A program made the position numbers and the translations under genes. A DNA stretch of 34,262 nt. Source: Candidatus Uhrbacteria bacterium. GTDB taxonomy: Bacteria; Patescibacteriota; Patescibacteriia; GWA2-47-26. The stretch spans positions 321,556 through 355,817 of the forward strand of contig JACPJN010000006.1 of assembly GCA_016187515.1 (NCBI GenBank), written 5' to 3'. The notes under the pieces are model-generated. The model made no database searches, had not been told where the DNA came from, and worked only from the letters and a program-made list of their open reading frames with translations. This document shows, one piece after another, positions 1-8,110 of this stretch (its first letter is position 1; each line of letters begins with the position of its first letter).

Positions 1-1158
1 ACAATCACCAAACTTAGCGAAGGCGAAAAGTTAAATCCCGGATGGGTGCCGTTGCCGGAAGATCAGTTGCCGCTTGAATTGCCGAAAGTGGAAAAATACC
101 AGCCGACCGACACTGGCGAGTCGCCGCTGGCGGGGATCAAAAAGTGGGTGAATACGAAGTGTCCGAAATGCGGCGGACCGGCGCGGCGCGAGACCGACAC
201 CATGCCGAACTGGGCCGGATCGTCGTGGTATTTTTTGCGGTATTGCGATCCGAAAAACTCTAAGCTCTTTGCTCTACGCTCTAAGCTCGACTATTGGACG
301 CCCGTTGATTGGTACAACGGCGGCATGGAACATACCGTGCTCCACCTGTTGTACTCTCGTTTTTGGAATCAGTTTTTGTTTGATATCGGCGCAGTGCCGA
401 CTCGTGAACCATACAAAAAGCGCACCAGCCACGGATTGATTTTAGGCGAAGACGGAGAAAAAATGTCCAAATCGCGGGGTAATGTTATAAACCCTGACGA
501 GATTATTATGAAGTACGGCGCGGATACTTTGCGGCTCTATGAAATGTTCATGGGACCGTTTGACCAAGCGGTGCCGTGGTCAACTGCGTCCATTGCGGGG
601 GTGAAGAGATTTTTAGAAAGGATGTGGCAGTTGCAGGATCGAGTCGACAGTTCACAGTCAACCGTTCACAGTAAGGAGGTTGAGAAACTGGTGCACAAAA
701 CCATCAAAAAAGTTACCGAGGATATTGAGCAGATGAAATTTAATACCGCGATTGCGGCGCTGATGACGCTCTTGAATAAATTGAGTCAGCAGACGTCAGT
801 CGACAGTTCACAGTATGAAAGTTTGTTGAAGCTGTTGTCTCCTTTTGCGCCGCATATTACGGAGGAATTGTGGGAGAGGGTGAATGTAAAATGTAAAATG
901 AAAAATGTAAAATTATTGTGCAAATCGGAGTGGCCGAAGTGGAATCCAGCGCTGGTTAAAGATGAGGAGATTGAGTTGGTCATCCAAGTTAACGGCAAGG
1001 TTCGCGACCGGATTAAAACCCCCGCTGATATTACCGAGGCAGACGCCAAAGCTACGGCGCTCCAAAGTGAAAAGGTAAAAAAATGGCTGGCTAAAAAACC
1101 GATCCAGGATGTGATATTTGTCCGGGGCAAATTGATCAATCTTGTAATCGAAGGTTAG
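1..1158 (+). CDS. leuS: Leucyl-tRNA synthetase, C-terminal part (5' truncated by window)
   Basis: Class I aminoacyl-tRNA synthetase that charges tRNA-Leu in the cytoplasm. The frame is open from base 1, so the gene starts upstream; about 385 codons are visible. The catalytic signature KMSKS is encoded at 460-474, preceded by the [10 protein letters not shown] segment typical of LeuRS, and followed by the helical anticodon-binding domain and the C-terminal domain ([12 protein letters not shown]). A Cys pair (CPKCG) at about 160-177 looks like the family's zinc-binding insertion. Three short repeat tracts lie in frame: [10 protein letters not shown] (about 257-290), two VDSSQ tracts (about 641-673 and 795-815), and a K/N/V/M tract from AAAATGTAAAATG-type repeats (883-915). 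A hairpin terminator follows the stop. Identity is certain. Confidence 0.97.
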   Translation, partial: TITKLSEGEKLNPGWVPLPEDQLPLELPKVEKYQPTDTGESPLAGIKKWVNTKCPKCGGPARRETDTMPNWAGSSWYFLRYCDPKNSKLFALRSKLDYWTPVDWYNGGMEHTVLHLLYSRFWNQFLFDIGAVPTREPYKKRTSHGLILGEDGEKMSKSRGNVINPDEIIMKYGADTLRLYEMFMGPFDQAVPWSTASIAGVKRFLERMWQLQDRVDSSQSTVHSKEVEKLVHKTIKKVTEDIEQMKFNTAIAALMTLLNKLSQQTSVDSSQYESLLKLLSPFAPHITEELWERVNVKCKMKNVKLLCKSEWPKWNPALVKDEEIELVIQVNGKVRDRIKTPADITEADAKATALQSEKVKKWLAKKPIQDVIFVRGKLINLVIEG

Positions 1159-1187
1159 CCAAGGACTTGTAAAATTGAGTTTTTCTC

Positions 1188-1213
1188 AAAAAGAGCCAAA
1201 AATGGCTCTTTTT
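1188..1213 (+). terminator. Rho-independent terminator of leuS
   Basis: A 10-bp stem, AAAAAGAGCC paired with GGCTCTTTTT, has a 6-nt loop and ends in its own T-run. It lies 30 bp after the leuS stop. Confidence 0.85.
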
Positions 1214-1246
1214 GCATTTTAGGCCCAAAAACCCCTGTTCAACCCC

Positions 1247-1275
1247 TTGACAAACTCGTTATTTCGTGCTATACT
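1247..1275 (+). promoter_or_regulatory. Strong sigma70-type promoter with extended -10
   Basis: TTGACA at 1247-1252 and TATACT at 1270-1275 are separated by 17 bp, with a TG dinucleotide at 1267-1268 (extended -10). Transcription should start near 1282. The first SD-preceded ORF is at 1646, so the transcript would carry a leader of about 360 nt. Confidence 0.85.
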
Positions 1276-1282
1276 ATGCTGT

Positions 1283-1465
1283 TTCCTTTAAAAATGAGTT
1301 TTATCGGGGAAATGGAGGGGAGCTCATCAGCAGGGTAACCCTTGCCTGGTGTGTTTGGCTAAGGAAAGGGCTCAAGAGGTGCAAACTTCTTAAACCCCAA
1401 CCAACTGCCGCGATCCCGACAGCTTTAAAGCCGTCGGACAACTCGCCTCCAGCTCTGCGGTAAAA
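1283..1465 (+). ncRNA. Structured RNA leader, unknown class
   Basis: No convincing ORF lies here, but the stretch after the promoter folds into a series of hairpins by eye. One at about 1325-1354 contains GGGTAACCC. A three-level hairpin at about 1357-1414 has outer TTGG/CCAA, middle GGG/CCC, and a 7-bp stem AAGAGGT/ACTTCTT closed by a GCAA (GNRA) tetraloop. Another at about 1414-1440 has CCGAC/GTCGG around GCTTTAAAGC. GNRA capping and nesting argue for a functional RNA. I found no RNase P, SRP or tmRNA signatures. It could be a riboregulator for the downstream small genes or an independent RNA. Confidence 0.4.
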
Positions 1466-1471
1466 ACTCAT

Positions 1472-1564
1472 GGCAATGCCGAGCAAGGTACGCCGGGGCC
1501 CTAATCACGGGCCAAAACCTCTTAACAAGAGGAACCCGCAGGTTCAATTCCTGCCATTGCCACC
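1472..1564 (+). ncRNA. tRNA-like element with long variable arm, non-canonical anticodon loop
   Basis: A perfect 7-bp acceptor-like stem pairs GGCAATG (1472-1478) with CATTGCC (1555-1561). A 5-bp T arm follows the rules: GCAGG, 7-nt loop TTCAATT, CCTGC (1538-1554). A 5-bp/7-nt anticodon-like arm (1497-1513) and a 6-bp variable-arm-like hairpin CCTCTT/AAGAGG (1518-1532) complete a class II-like layout. The D arm is poor (CCG/CGG, 3 bp), and loop TAATCAC lacks U33, so no normal anticodon can be assigned. ACC follows, but no full CCA. It may be a degenerate or unusual tRNA, or a tRNA mimic inside the leader. Confidence 0.4.
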
Positions 1565-1645
1565 GCAACAACCAGCAGGCGCATGGGGCGCCTGCGAAAA
1601 AGAAAATGCCCCTACAAAATAATAGGGGACAAGAAAGGGGAAAAA

Positions 1646-2032
1646 ATGAACACCACTCTGGCCCTGCAGCCCACCGCGAGCGGGCGCACGACCGAGCAGG
1701 AGCGCGTGCTCCTGGCCGTCATCGCCAACGGCGGCGTGTGGCCCGCCTCGCCCGAGCCCATCAGCTCGCGCCGTCGGCGGCGTCGGGCGCCCAAGCCGGT
1801 CAGCAACAGCGGCCAGCGGCGGCTGGTCAGCGGCATCGCGCCGCTCCCGGCCGGCGAAGGACTGATCGCCGACGCGATCGCGGACGAGCAGCAGGCGCAG
1901 GAGCAGCCGAGGCCGCCGCGGGTGGGCATCGCGGCCTTCAAGGCCCGCACCGCGAGCGCGCGGTCCGCGCCCACCGTCATGGTGAGCAGCGGCCCGCGGT
2001 TCCAGCGGGTGCGCCGGCGCAAGGGGCGGTAG
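1646..2032 (+). CDS. Arg/Ala-rich small protein of unknown function
   Basis: A 128-residue basic protein starting MNTTLALQPTASGRTTEQ. I chose the ATG at 1646 because AAAGGGG lies 5-6 nt upstream; the frame is open further upstream but without a ribosome site. It contains a run of six Arg near residue 45, low-complexity Ala/Pro/Gln in the middle and a basic tail ending RRRKGR, suggesting nucleic-acid binding or disorder. GC content is clearly higher than in the neighbouring housekeeping genes. It shares a transcription unit with the structured leader and probably with the small gene at 2318. I do not recognise it. Confidence 0.55.
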   Translation: MNTTLALQPTASGRTTEQERVLLAVIANGGVWPASPEPISSRRRRRRAPKPVSNSGQRRLVSGIAPLPAGEGLIADAIADEQQAQEQPRPPRVGIAAFKARTASARSAPTVMVSSGPRFQRVRRRKGR

Positions 2033-2071
2033 CAGTAGCAGCCACAAACCCACAACCAACGCTCACAAGGG

Positions 2072-2087
2072 GGAATAAACATGGAAT
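2072..2087 (+). other. Three-codon mini-ORF behind a strong SD
   Basis: AAGGGGG is followed at normal spacing by ATG GAA TAG. It is either the remnant of a broken gene or a leader mini-ORF. It sits directly before the hairpin array. Confidence 0.3.
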
Positions 2088-2103
2088 AGCTGATCTTTCG
2101 CAT

Positions 2104-2290
2104 GAGGGGAGGCGCTCCGGCATCTCCCCTCTACACTTGAGTGATAAATCGCTGGATTCATCATTCAAGTGTAGGAGATTAAGACGGGCAGGGCCATGTG
2201 TCCAAACCGTCTTCCTCCTGCTTGAACCAATCACGCGCCCGTGGTAGGTTTAAGTAGGAGGATTTCTAGCGCGGGCATAATGCCCGAGCA
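2104..2290 (+). other. Array of hairpins between two small genes
   Basis: Four successive inverted repeats. GAGGGGA/TCCCCTC (2104-2131). A 14-bp stem with one G-T pair (2132-2145 with 2160-2173, loop 14 nt). AAGACGG/CCGTCTT (2181-2213), extended by AGGAG/CTCCT. CGGGCAT/ATGCCCG (about 2273-2287). There is no T-run, so these are not simple terminators. They probably form an RNA structure in the 1646-2569 transcript, perhaps affecting stability or translation of the second gene. Confidence 0.45.
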
Positions 2291-2317
2291 AAACCACACA
2301 CCCAGAAGGGGATACCC

Positions 2318-2569
2318 ATGCAAAACGACGCTCATTTCACCATCGCGGCGGGCGACCTTCCGCCGCCGCCGTGTCTCGCGACCATCCGCTTCCCGCAGCG
2401 GGGAGGGTTGGTCAAACTCGAGGTCGGCATCTTCACGGCCCTGGCCCAGGTGCCGGCCAAGGCACTCGGGGGCTTCCTGGCCCACGCGAAAGAAGTGCTG
2501 GAGCGCCACGGGTACACCACCCGGCTCACCTGCATCCTGCCGCTTGCGCTCGATACCGATCTCCACTAG
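2318..2569 (+). CDS. Small protein of unknown function
   Basis: An 83-residue protein beginning MQNDAHFTIAAGDLPPPP, with no signal peptide or membrane segment. AGAAGGGG upstream at suitable spacing supports the ATG. The C-terminal half (FTALAQVPAKALGGFLAHAK, then VLERHGYTTRL) looks like an amphipathic helix followed by a strand, as in a small folded domain. A strong terminator follows directly. No family recognised. Confidence 0.5.
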   Translation: MQNDAHFTIAAGDLPPPPCLATIRFPQRGGLVKLEVGIFTALAQVPAKALGGFLAHAKEVLERHGYTTRLTCILPLALDTDLH

Positions 2570-2585
2570 GTCGCGTCCCGGCGCG

Positions 2586-2631
2586 GGGCGGCGGCGGTAC
2601 ATACCTTACCGTCCGCCGCCCGATTTTTTTT
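2586..2631 (+). terminator. Rho-independent terminator
   Basis: A 9-bp GC stem, GGGCGGCGG with CCGCCGCCC, is followed by eight T. It closes the 1247-2569 transcription unit. Confidence 0.8.
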
Positions 2632-2640
2632 ATCCAAAAA

Positions 2641-2669
2641 TTGACAAAATCCCCACTGCCCATTACACT
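2641..2669 (+). promoter_or_regulatory. Sigma70-type promoter of an ncRNA-like transcript
   Basis: TTGACA (2641-2646), a 17-bp spacer and TACACT (2664-2669). No SD-preceded ORF occurs before the terminator at 2885. Confidence 0.8.
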
Positions 2670-2675
2670 TAATTT

Positions 2676-2916
2676 ACCCCCCCCAAAGAAACGTGTCTTT
2701 AAATTGGGACAGCATTGCAACCCGGTTCGTCCTTAATTGGCTTGAACCAGGAAGACCCCTTTAGCGGAAAGGTCGTTCGTCAACATGAGTGGGTCCCCTT
2801 CCGGGGATAAACTTCGCGACGAACATCTCTCTCCTCGCCTTTCCCTTGGCGGTCTACTGCTGTTCCGCTTTAAGGACAAGGTTAAACCGCCCCGCTTTTG
2901 ACCGGGGCGGTTTTTT
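2676..2916 (+). ncRNA. Independent structured non-coding RNA, unknown class
   Basis: About 240 nt lie between a perfect-spacing promoter and a strong terminator, with no plausible ORF. Visible pairings: AAAGA/TCTTT near the 5' end, GGTTC/GAACC (about 2725-2749), CCTTT/AAAGG (about 2758-2772), and a 7-bp GTTCGTC/GACGAAC helix (about 2775-2823) enclosing TCCCC-TTCC-GGGGA. The terminator hairpin ends it. I see no SRP (GGAAG..AGCAGC), RNase P or tmRNA core motifs. 6S RNA or a lineage-specific sRNA are possible. Confidence 0.5.
2885..2916 (+). terminator. Rho-independent terminator of the ncRNA
   Basis: A 10-bp stem, AACCGCCCCG with CGGGGCGGTT, an 8-nt loop and six T. Confidence 0.85.
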
Positions 2917-2966
2917 ATGCTAAGGTATACCCAGCTCATTACCCATCCACTGAAAGGAGGAAGGTC

Positions 2967-3806
2967 ATGCCGCAAAAATTTGCCACCCTCCTTTCCGGAG
3001 GGCTGATGCGCGGATCTTTTCAAGGCGGAGCTTGTTATGCCATTGAGGAGCTGGAGGAAAATGGCGGCGTCGCCCGCGGAGATACGGTCGCCGGATCCGT
3101 CGGGGTCTGCAACGGAATCTTCCGGGCCACCCGGAGCGTGCGAAGGTCATCGCTAATCTGGCGCGATTGTGTGCATGGGCGTCAGCTCATTTACTGGAAG
3201 TGGGGACGGCCGCGGATGCACACCCGCCACTTGCTGGAATGTTTCCGCCGGTACCTGCCGGCCGAACAGCTTGGGAGGCATGGCAAATTCATCGCCGTGC
3301 TCACGGATCTGGAGACCGGAATGCCGGTCTATCTGGAGATCGGGCCGGCCTCGCCGATCTGGCGGATTGTACTCGCGAGCATCGCGATCCCTCCGCTTGT
3401 GGAACCGGTCCGGATCGAGGAGCGCTTCTTTGCCGATGGGGGCTTGAGCGACCCGCTGCCCATCCGCTTCCTGATTGAACAGGGCTATACCGAGATCACG
3501 GTCATTCTTAACCGCCCGCTTTCCTACCGGGACGACCCCGGCTTCAACCGCGCCGTCAGCTCCTTTATCCTCCGTTCTTTCCCGGAGGCCCGGCGCGCGT
3601 TTGTTGAATCGGCCGCCCGCTGCAACCAAGACCTGGAGCTCCTCCAAAACCCCCCGTCCGGGATCAAGGTCCGGGTGATTGCCCCGCCAGAGAACCCCAT
3701 TAGCCGGCTTTGCCGCGCGCGGGAGGAACTCCTGCGCTTCTGGCGCTGCGGATATGCGGAGGCCTATCGAGCGTTTGGGAAAATCCCGCCCCCGCCGCCC
3801 TTCTAA
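2967..3806 (+). CDS. Patatin-like phospholipase family protein
   Basis: 279 residues. Patatin-family acyl hydrolases use a Ser-Asp dyad to cleave phospholipid or neutral-lipid acyl chains. Here the glycine-rich oxyanion segment GGLMRG is at residues 11-16, the nucleophile elbow at about 42-46 reads AGSVG instead of GxSxG, and the catalytic Asp lies in DGG (about 157-159), followed by a Pro as usual. The elbow lacks the first Gly, so activity is uncertain. The start at 2967 is supported by AAAGGAGG 6 nt upstream. No signal peptide, so probably cytoplasmic or peripheral. GC-rich like the genes to its left. A weak terminator overlaps the end. Confidence 0.85.
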   Translation: MPQKFATLLSGGLMRGSFQGGACYAIEELEENGGVARGDTVAGSVGVCNGIFRATRSVRRSSLIWRDCVHGRQLIYWKWGRPRMHTRHLLECFRRYLPAEQLGRHGKFIAVLTDLETGMPVYLEIGPASPIWRIVLASIAIPPLVEPVRIEERFFADGGLSDPLPIRFLIEQGYTEITVILNRPLSYRDDPGFNRAVSSFILRSFPEARRAFVESAARCNQDLELLQNPPSGIKVRVIAPPENPISRLCRAREELLRFWRCGYAEAYRAFGKIPPPPPF

Positions 3807-3830
3807 CCAAGTCGGGCGGCCTTCTATTTT
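3794..3830 (+). terminator. Weak hairpin terminator after the patatin gene
   Basis: GCCGCCC (3794-3800) pairs with GGGCGGC (3814-3820), followed by a T-rich CTTCTATTTT. Confidence 0.5.
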
Positions 3831-3875
3831 CAGCGCGCCCTTTTTCTGTTATACTGGAGTACGGTCCTCTATACT

Positions 3876-6017
3876 ATGTCTTCGCGATCAAGAAAACGCA
3901 AGCGCGAACCCGAACCCCGCCTTTCCGCGGACGCCCGGCGGGAAATTATCATGATTTTTTTATTTACGCTCGCGGGGCTTTGCGCCCTGGCTTACTTTGC
4001 TTTGGCCGGCCGAGCCGGAATATTTATTGACGAAGCGCTCTCCGGACTCTTGGGCACCTTGCGCCCGCTCCTGCCGATTGCCCTTATTGCGATCGGGATT
4101 GCGGTGGGAAAAACCAACTCCAAAGGTACCGCGGTCGTCGGAATTATTTTAATGCTCTCCGCGCTTACGGCCTTGACCGAGCTTTCCCAATATCCCGTAC
4201 AAGCCGGTCTTCAGGCCGCCCCCGCCGGAATCAGCGGCGGCTATGTCGGGCTTTTTTTGGCCTATCCTTTGTATCAGGTCTTTGGCATTTGGGCCTCGCT
4301 CATTATTTTGGCCGCGCTTTTGCTTATTGGTATTTCACTAGTATTTTCCGCGCCGCTTTCCGCCCTGGTTTCGTCCCGGGGCGCGCTGCTACGCGCGCTT
4401 AGCAAGGGGGTTGGCTGCTTAATGTACCCGTTTAAAAAATCGCGGATCCATGGCGAGTTTGATGAACCGGCCGGCCAAGAACTCGAATTTGAAGAACACG
4501 GGATTGCCAGGAAAGACGAGCCGGAAGAATCCGGAGCGCAAGAAACCGGCGCCGGATTGCCGCCAGCGGACGCTGAAGAATCCCCCAATCTGTCCGCGGT
4601 CATCCGTCATCCGAAACGCCGGGTTGGTCCGGTTACCCTCCCGCTTGATCTGCTGGAAAAAAATGGGGGGAAGCCGGTCTCGGGCGATATCCGCGGCCGT
4701 CAAGAAATTATCCAAAAAACTTTGGCCAACTTCGGGATTGACGTGGAAATGGCCGACGTTTCAGTTGGCCCCACGGTTACTCAATATACCTTGCGTCCGG
4801 CCCAAGGAATAAAACTGTCCTCCATCACCGCGCTGGCCAATGACTTGGCCTTAGCGCTGGCGGCCCACCCCATTCGCATTGAAGCGCCGATTCCGGGAAA
4901 GTCGCTCGTCGGCCTTGAAGTTCCCAATCAACAGGTCTCGCTCGTGCGGCTCCGTGAAATGCTGGAGTCCAAAGAATGGACCGGGCGTTCCTCGCCTTTG
5001 ACTCTCGCGATTGGCCGCGACGTTTCGGGGAAACCCTGGCTGGGAGACCTCTCGCGCATGCCGCACCTCTTGGTGGCTGGTTCAACCGGATCCGGCAAAA
5101 CCGTCTGTCTCAATGCCATTATTATCTCTTTGCTTTACGCCAACGGCCCGGATGATCTTAAACTGATCTTGATTGATCCTAAACGCGTGGAGCTCCCTTC
5201 CTACAACGGCATCCCGCATTTGCTGGCTCCGGTGATTACCGACGTAAAACAAACCGTGCAAACCCTGCGCTGGGCAATTCTGGAAATGGAAAAACGTTTT
5301 GAACTGCTGGCTAAAGCCGGCGCGCGCGATCTTAAAAGTTACAACGAAACGGCTTCCGCTGACGAGCGTCTGCCCTATCTGGTCATTATTGTGGACGAAC
5401 TGGCCGACCTGATGGTCGCCGCCGCCTCCGAAGTGGAAGGTTCGGTCATCCGTCTGGCGCAGATGGCCCGCGCGGTCGGGATGCATTTGATCTTGGCCAC
5501 GCAGCGCCCTTCCGTGGAAATCCTCACCGGACTTATCAAAGCCAATATTACCAGCCGCATGGCTTTTTCCGTGGCCTCGCTCATTGATTCCCGAACCATT
5601 CTGGACGCCTCCGGCGCGGAAAAACTGCTGGGACGCGGAGACATGCTGGTGATTACCGCGGAATTATCCAAACCCAAGCGCCTGCAGGGCGTGTATGTGT
5701 CGGATGCGGAAATCAAGCGCGTGGTGGCTTTTCTTAAAAAAGCCGGGGAACCGGAGTATGCGGATCTTACCGTGCAGGGCTCCCTGCCCATTCCGGGAGT
5801 AATGGGAGCGGACGGGGACGAAGCCGGCGACGCGCTTTTGGAAGAGGCCAAAGAGGTAATTTTCCAGGCCGGAAAGGCCTCGGCCTCCCTGCTTCAAAGA
5901 CGCCTGAAAATCGGGTACGCCCGCGCCGCCCGCATCCTGGACCTGCTGGAGGAAGCCGGGTTTATTGGCGCCGCCGATGGCGCCAAACCTCGCGAGATTC
6001 TGGCCTCCCGTCAGTAG
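3876..6017 (+). CDS. ftsK: DNA translocase FtsK
   Basis: 713-residue hexameric ATP-driven DNA pump that clears chromosome ends from the division septum. The N-terminus carries about four membrane segments between residues 25 and 160. An acidic linker follows (about 195-240), then the alpha and beta motor domains with Walker A GSTGSGKT (about 402-409) and Walker B VIIVDELADL (about 501-510), and a C-terminal winged-helix gamma domain (about 655-705) that would read polarity sequences. The length is short for FtsK, with a minimal linker. There is no SD; TGTTATACT at 3847-3855 is an extended -10, giving a leader of about 14 nt, and a second TATACT abuts the ATG. It heads an ftsK-6042-recA cluster. 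Confidence 0.97.
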   Translation: MSSRSRKRKREPEPRLSADARREIIMIFLFTLAGLCALAYFALAGRAGIFIDEALSGLLGTLRPLLPIALIAIGIAVGKTNSKGTAVVGIILMLSALTALTELSQYPVQAGLQAAPAGISGGYVGLFLAYPLYQVFGIWASLIILAALLLIGISLVFSAPLSALVSSRGALLRALSKGVGCLMYPFKKSRIHGEFDEPAGQELEFEEHGIARKDEPEESGAQETGAGLPPADAEESPNLSAVIRHPKRRVGPVTLPLDLLEKNGGKPVSGDIRGRQEIIQKTLANFGIDVEMADVSVGPTVTQYTLRPAQGIKLSSITALANDLALALAAHPIRIEAPIPGKSLVGLEVPNQQVSLVRLREMLESKEWTGRSSPLTLAIGRDVSGKPWLGDLSRMPHLLVAGSTGSGKTVCLNAIIISLLYANGPDDLKLILIDPKRVELPSYNGIPHLLAPVITDVKQTVQTLRWAILEMEKRFELLAKAGARDLKSYNETASADERLPYLVIIVDELADLMVAAASEVEGSVIRLAQMARAVGMHLILATQRPSVEILTGLIKANITSRMAFSVASLIDSRTILDASGAEKLLGRGDMLVITAELSKPKRLQGVYVSDAEIKRVVAFLKKAGEPEYADLTVQGSLPIPGVMGADGDEAGDALLEEAKEVIFQAGKASASLLQRRLKIGYARAARILDLLEEAGFIGAADGAKPREILASRQ

Positions 6018-6041
6018 TTGTGATAAGATACCCAAGGCCGT

Positions 6042-6410
6042 ATGACTTTAAACCGCATCATTTCCCTATCCGGACTGCTGCTGATTGCGGGGTATTTGGG
6101 TTTTCATGTTTATGGGCTGATTGCTCCGCCCCCCCTGCAAGTAACCTCTCCTCCCTCCGGGCTCACCACCTCCAGTAAAACTATTGCGATCAAGGGGAAG
6201 ACCCTGCCGGGCGCCAAAGTCGAGGTCAACGGGAACCCGCTGGTGTCCGACCGTTCCGGAGAGTTTGGACAAACACTCGTGCTGGGCGGAGGAATTCATA
6301 CCTTGACGATCAGCGCCCGAAAGCGTTATAGCCGGCCAGCCACGGCCGTGCGCCAGATTCTTATTCTGGACGGCCCGCGGGTCTCAACTTCGGCTCACGG
6401 AGGAATCTAA
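6042..6410 (+). CDS. Membrane-anchored protein with Ig-like/glucodextranase-B-like domain
   Basis: 122 residues. One hydrophobic segment at about 5-27 is followed by a single beta-rich domain starting around [10 protein letters not shown], with the pattern [15 protein letters not shown]...[20 protein letters not shown], typical of extracellular Ig-like modules. It is probably exported and tethered, with the domain outside. It lies 24 bp after ftsK and 20 bp before recA, so probably one operon. Function unknown; perhaps cell-surface or envelope related. Confidence 0.75.
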   Translation: MTLNRIISLSGLLLIAGYLGFHVYGLIAPPPLQVTSPPSGLTTSSKTIAIKGKTLPGAKVEVNGNPLVSDRSGEFGQTLVLGGGIHTLTISARKRYSRPATAVRQILILDGPRVSTSAHGGI

Positions 6411-6430
6411 TTTTTCGCACGAATTCACCT

Positions 6431-7498
6431 ATGGCAAAACCCGACGCGCTTAAAGAAAAACTCAAGGCCGCGGAAAGCGCGGTCAGTCAGATTAAAGAAA
6501 AATTCGGGGAGGGATCCATCATGCGCTTGGGGGAGGGACACAAAATGACGATCGAAGCCATCCCCACCGGCTGTCTTTCCCTCGACATCGCGCTGGGAGT
6601 CGGCGGCGTTCCCAAAGGACGGATCATTGAAATCTACGGCCCGGAAAGTTCCGGGAAAACTACCCTCGCCCAGCATATTGTGGCCGAGGTTCAAAAGCTG
6701 GGCGGACTCGCTGCGTTTGTGGACGCGGAACACGCGCTGGATCCGGAGTACGCGAAAAAAATCGGCGTGCGCGTGGAAGACCTGCTGATTTCCCAACCGG
6801 ATAATGGCGAACAAGCCCTGGATATTGTGGAGACGCTCGTGCGTTCCGGAGCCGTGGATGTGATTGTGGTGGATTCGGTCGCCGCGCTGACCCCGAAGGC
6901 GGAAATTGAGGGGGAAATGGGTGACTCACATATGGGGCTCCAAGCGCGGCTCATGAGCCAGGCGCTGCGGAAACTCACCGGCATTATTTCAAAATCCAAT
7001 ACTTGCCTGATCTTTATCAACCAAATCCGCATGAAAATCGGGGTGATGTTTGGCAATCCCGAGACCACCACCGGCGGAAATGCCTTAAAATTCTACTGCT
7101 CCGTTCGCATTGATGTCCGCCGCGCGGCGCAGATTAAGCAAGGCGACCTGATTATTGGCAACCGCGTCAAAGCTAAGATCGTAAAAAATAAAGTCGCGCC
7201 GCCGTTTCGGCACACCGAGTTTGATATTATGTACAATGAGGGGATCTCCATTCCCGGTGATGTGCTGGATACCGGGGTGGTTTATGAAGTAGTGGACAAA
7301 TCCGGAAATTCCTATATCTTTGAGGGGTCGCGGCTGGGCGTCGGCCGGGAAACCGCGAAAAAATACCTTAAAGACAATCCGCCGGTACTTGCCGCCATTC
7401 GCGCCAAAGTGCTGGAAGCCGTAGCGGAAAAAGAGCATGCCGTTATTGAGCCGACTGAAGCCAAGGCAGCGGTCGCCGCAGGCGTTGAAGAAGCGTAG
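6431..7498 (+). CDS. recA: Recombinase RecA
   Basis: 355 residues, normal length. RecA forms filaments on single-stranded DNA, drives strand exchange and triggers LexA-type cleavage. Walker A GPESSGKT is at 70-77, the DNA-binding L1/L2 region is in the middle ([15 protein letters not shown], then [20 protein letters not shown]), and the C-terminal domain is present. No SD is visible before the ATG. Its stop lies only 2 bp from the stop of the convergent efp gene, with no terminator between them, so the transcripts should overlap. No LexA box was noticed upstream. Confidence 0.98.
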   Translation: MAKPDALKEKLKAAESAVSQIKEKFGEGSIMRLGEGHKMTIEAIPTGCLSLDIALGVGGVPKGRIIEIYGPESSGKTTLAQHIVAEVQKLGGLAAFVDAEHALDPEYAKKIGVRVEDLLISQPDNGEQALDIVETLVRSGAVDVIVVDSVAALTPKAEIEGEMGDSHMGLQARLMSQALRKLTGIISKSNTCLIFINQIRMKIGVMFGNPETTTGGNALKFYCSVRIDVRRAAQIKQGDLIIGNRVKAKIVKNKVAPPFRHTEFDIMYNEGISIPGDVLDTGVVYEVVDKSGNSYIFEGSRLGVGRETAKKYLKDNPPVLAAIRAKVLEAVAEKEHAVIEPTEAKAAVAAGVEEA

Positions 7499-7500
7499 GC

Positions 7501-8067
7501 CTACTCCTGGGCGCGCTCCACGTACTCGCCAGTATCCGTGTTCACGACCACCCGATCGTCTTCTTTTATAAAAAGGGGCGTGCGGACTTTCAGTCCGTTT
7601 TCAAGTACAATTTCTTTAGTAACATTGCCCGAGGTATCGCCTTTGACCGCCGGCGGCGCCTCGGTAACTTTGAGCGTAACTTTTTTGGGAAAATCAACAG
7701 TTACTGGTATACCTTCTTCATTAACAAGCAGCACCACTTCCAAACCTTCTTTAAGATATTGCGCGTATTGGCCAATAACCTCCGCGCCAACAGAAAATTG
7801 CTCATAAGTTACCATATCCATAAAGGTTTGTTCTGTCGGAGTGCCATAAAGATACTGTACTTTTTTGCGCTCCATCTCCATAAACTCAATCGCTTCATCG
7901 GATTTAAAGGTATTTTCAACAACTTTTCCGGTCTTCAGCGCTTTAAGCCGCGTACGCACAAACGCCGCGCCTTTTCCGGGATTTACATGCTGAAACTCCA
8001 CCACCAAATGCGGCTCATTTTTATAATTGAGGACAAGTCCTCGTGAAATTTCTGATGCCTTGGACAT
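7501..8067 (-). CDS. efp: Elongation factor P
   Basis: 188 residues, normal length. EF-P binds next to the ribosomal E site and rescues stalls at polyproline. The tip loop reads NPGKGAAF with the modifiable Lys at position 32. All three domains are present, ending at RVVVNTDTGEYVER. The gene faces recA and lies on the same strand as epmA, whose product modifies this Lys in other bacteria. No SD. The promoter TTGTAA-17-TATGCT ends only 9 bp before the ATG, so the mRNA is probably leaderless. Confidence 0.97.
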   Translation of the reverse strand: MSKASEISRGLVLNYKNEPHLVVEFQHVNPGKGAAFVRTRLKALKTGKVVENTFKSDEAIEFMEMERKKVQYLYGTPTEQTFMDMVTYEQFSVGAEVIGQYAQYLKEGLEVVLLVNEEGIPVTVDFPKKVTLKVTEAPPAVKGDTSGNVTKEIVLENGLKVRTPLFIKEDDRVVVNTDTGEYVERAQE

Positions 8068-8075
8068 AGTTGAAG

Positions 8076-8104
8076 AGCATACACCCTATCTTAATTTTTT
8101 ACAA
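8076..8104 (-). promoter_or_regulatory. Promoter of efp (leaderless mRNA predicted)
   Basis: On the minus strand, TTGTAA (8104-8099), a 17-bp spacer and TATGCT (8081-8076). The expected start is near 8069, two bases before the ATG at 8067. Confidence 0.6.
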
Positions 8105-8110
8105 GAGTGT

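Noticed and set aside
1283-1564. tmRNA (a GCAAAC resume-like codon near 1380 and a tRNA-like 3' end)
   Set aside because: The 5' acceptor strand that pairs with the 3' end lies only 90 bases away at 1472. No D-loop-type TTCGAC segment occurs near the transcript start, and the implied tag ends in RQL rather than a hydrophobic LAA-like end.
1544-2103. Long minus-strand frames opposite the 1646 gene
   Set aside because: They are GC-rich shadow frames with no SD, and the plus-strand frame has a good ribosome site and promoter.
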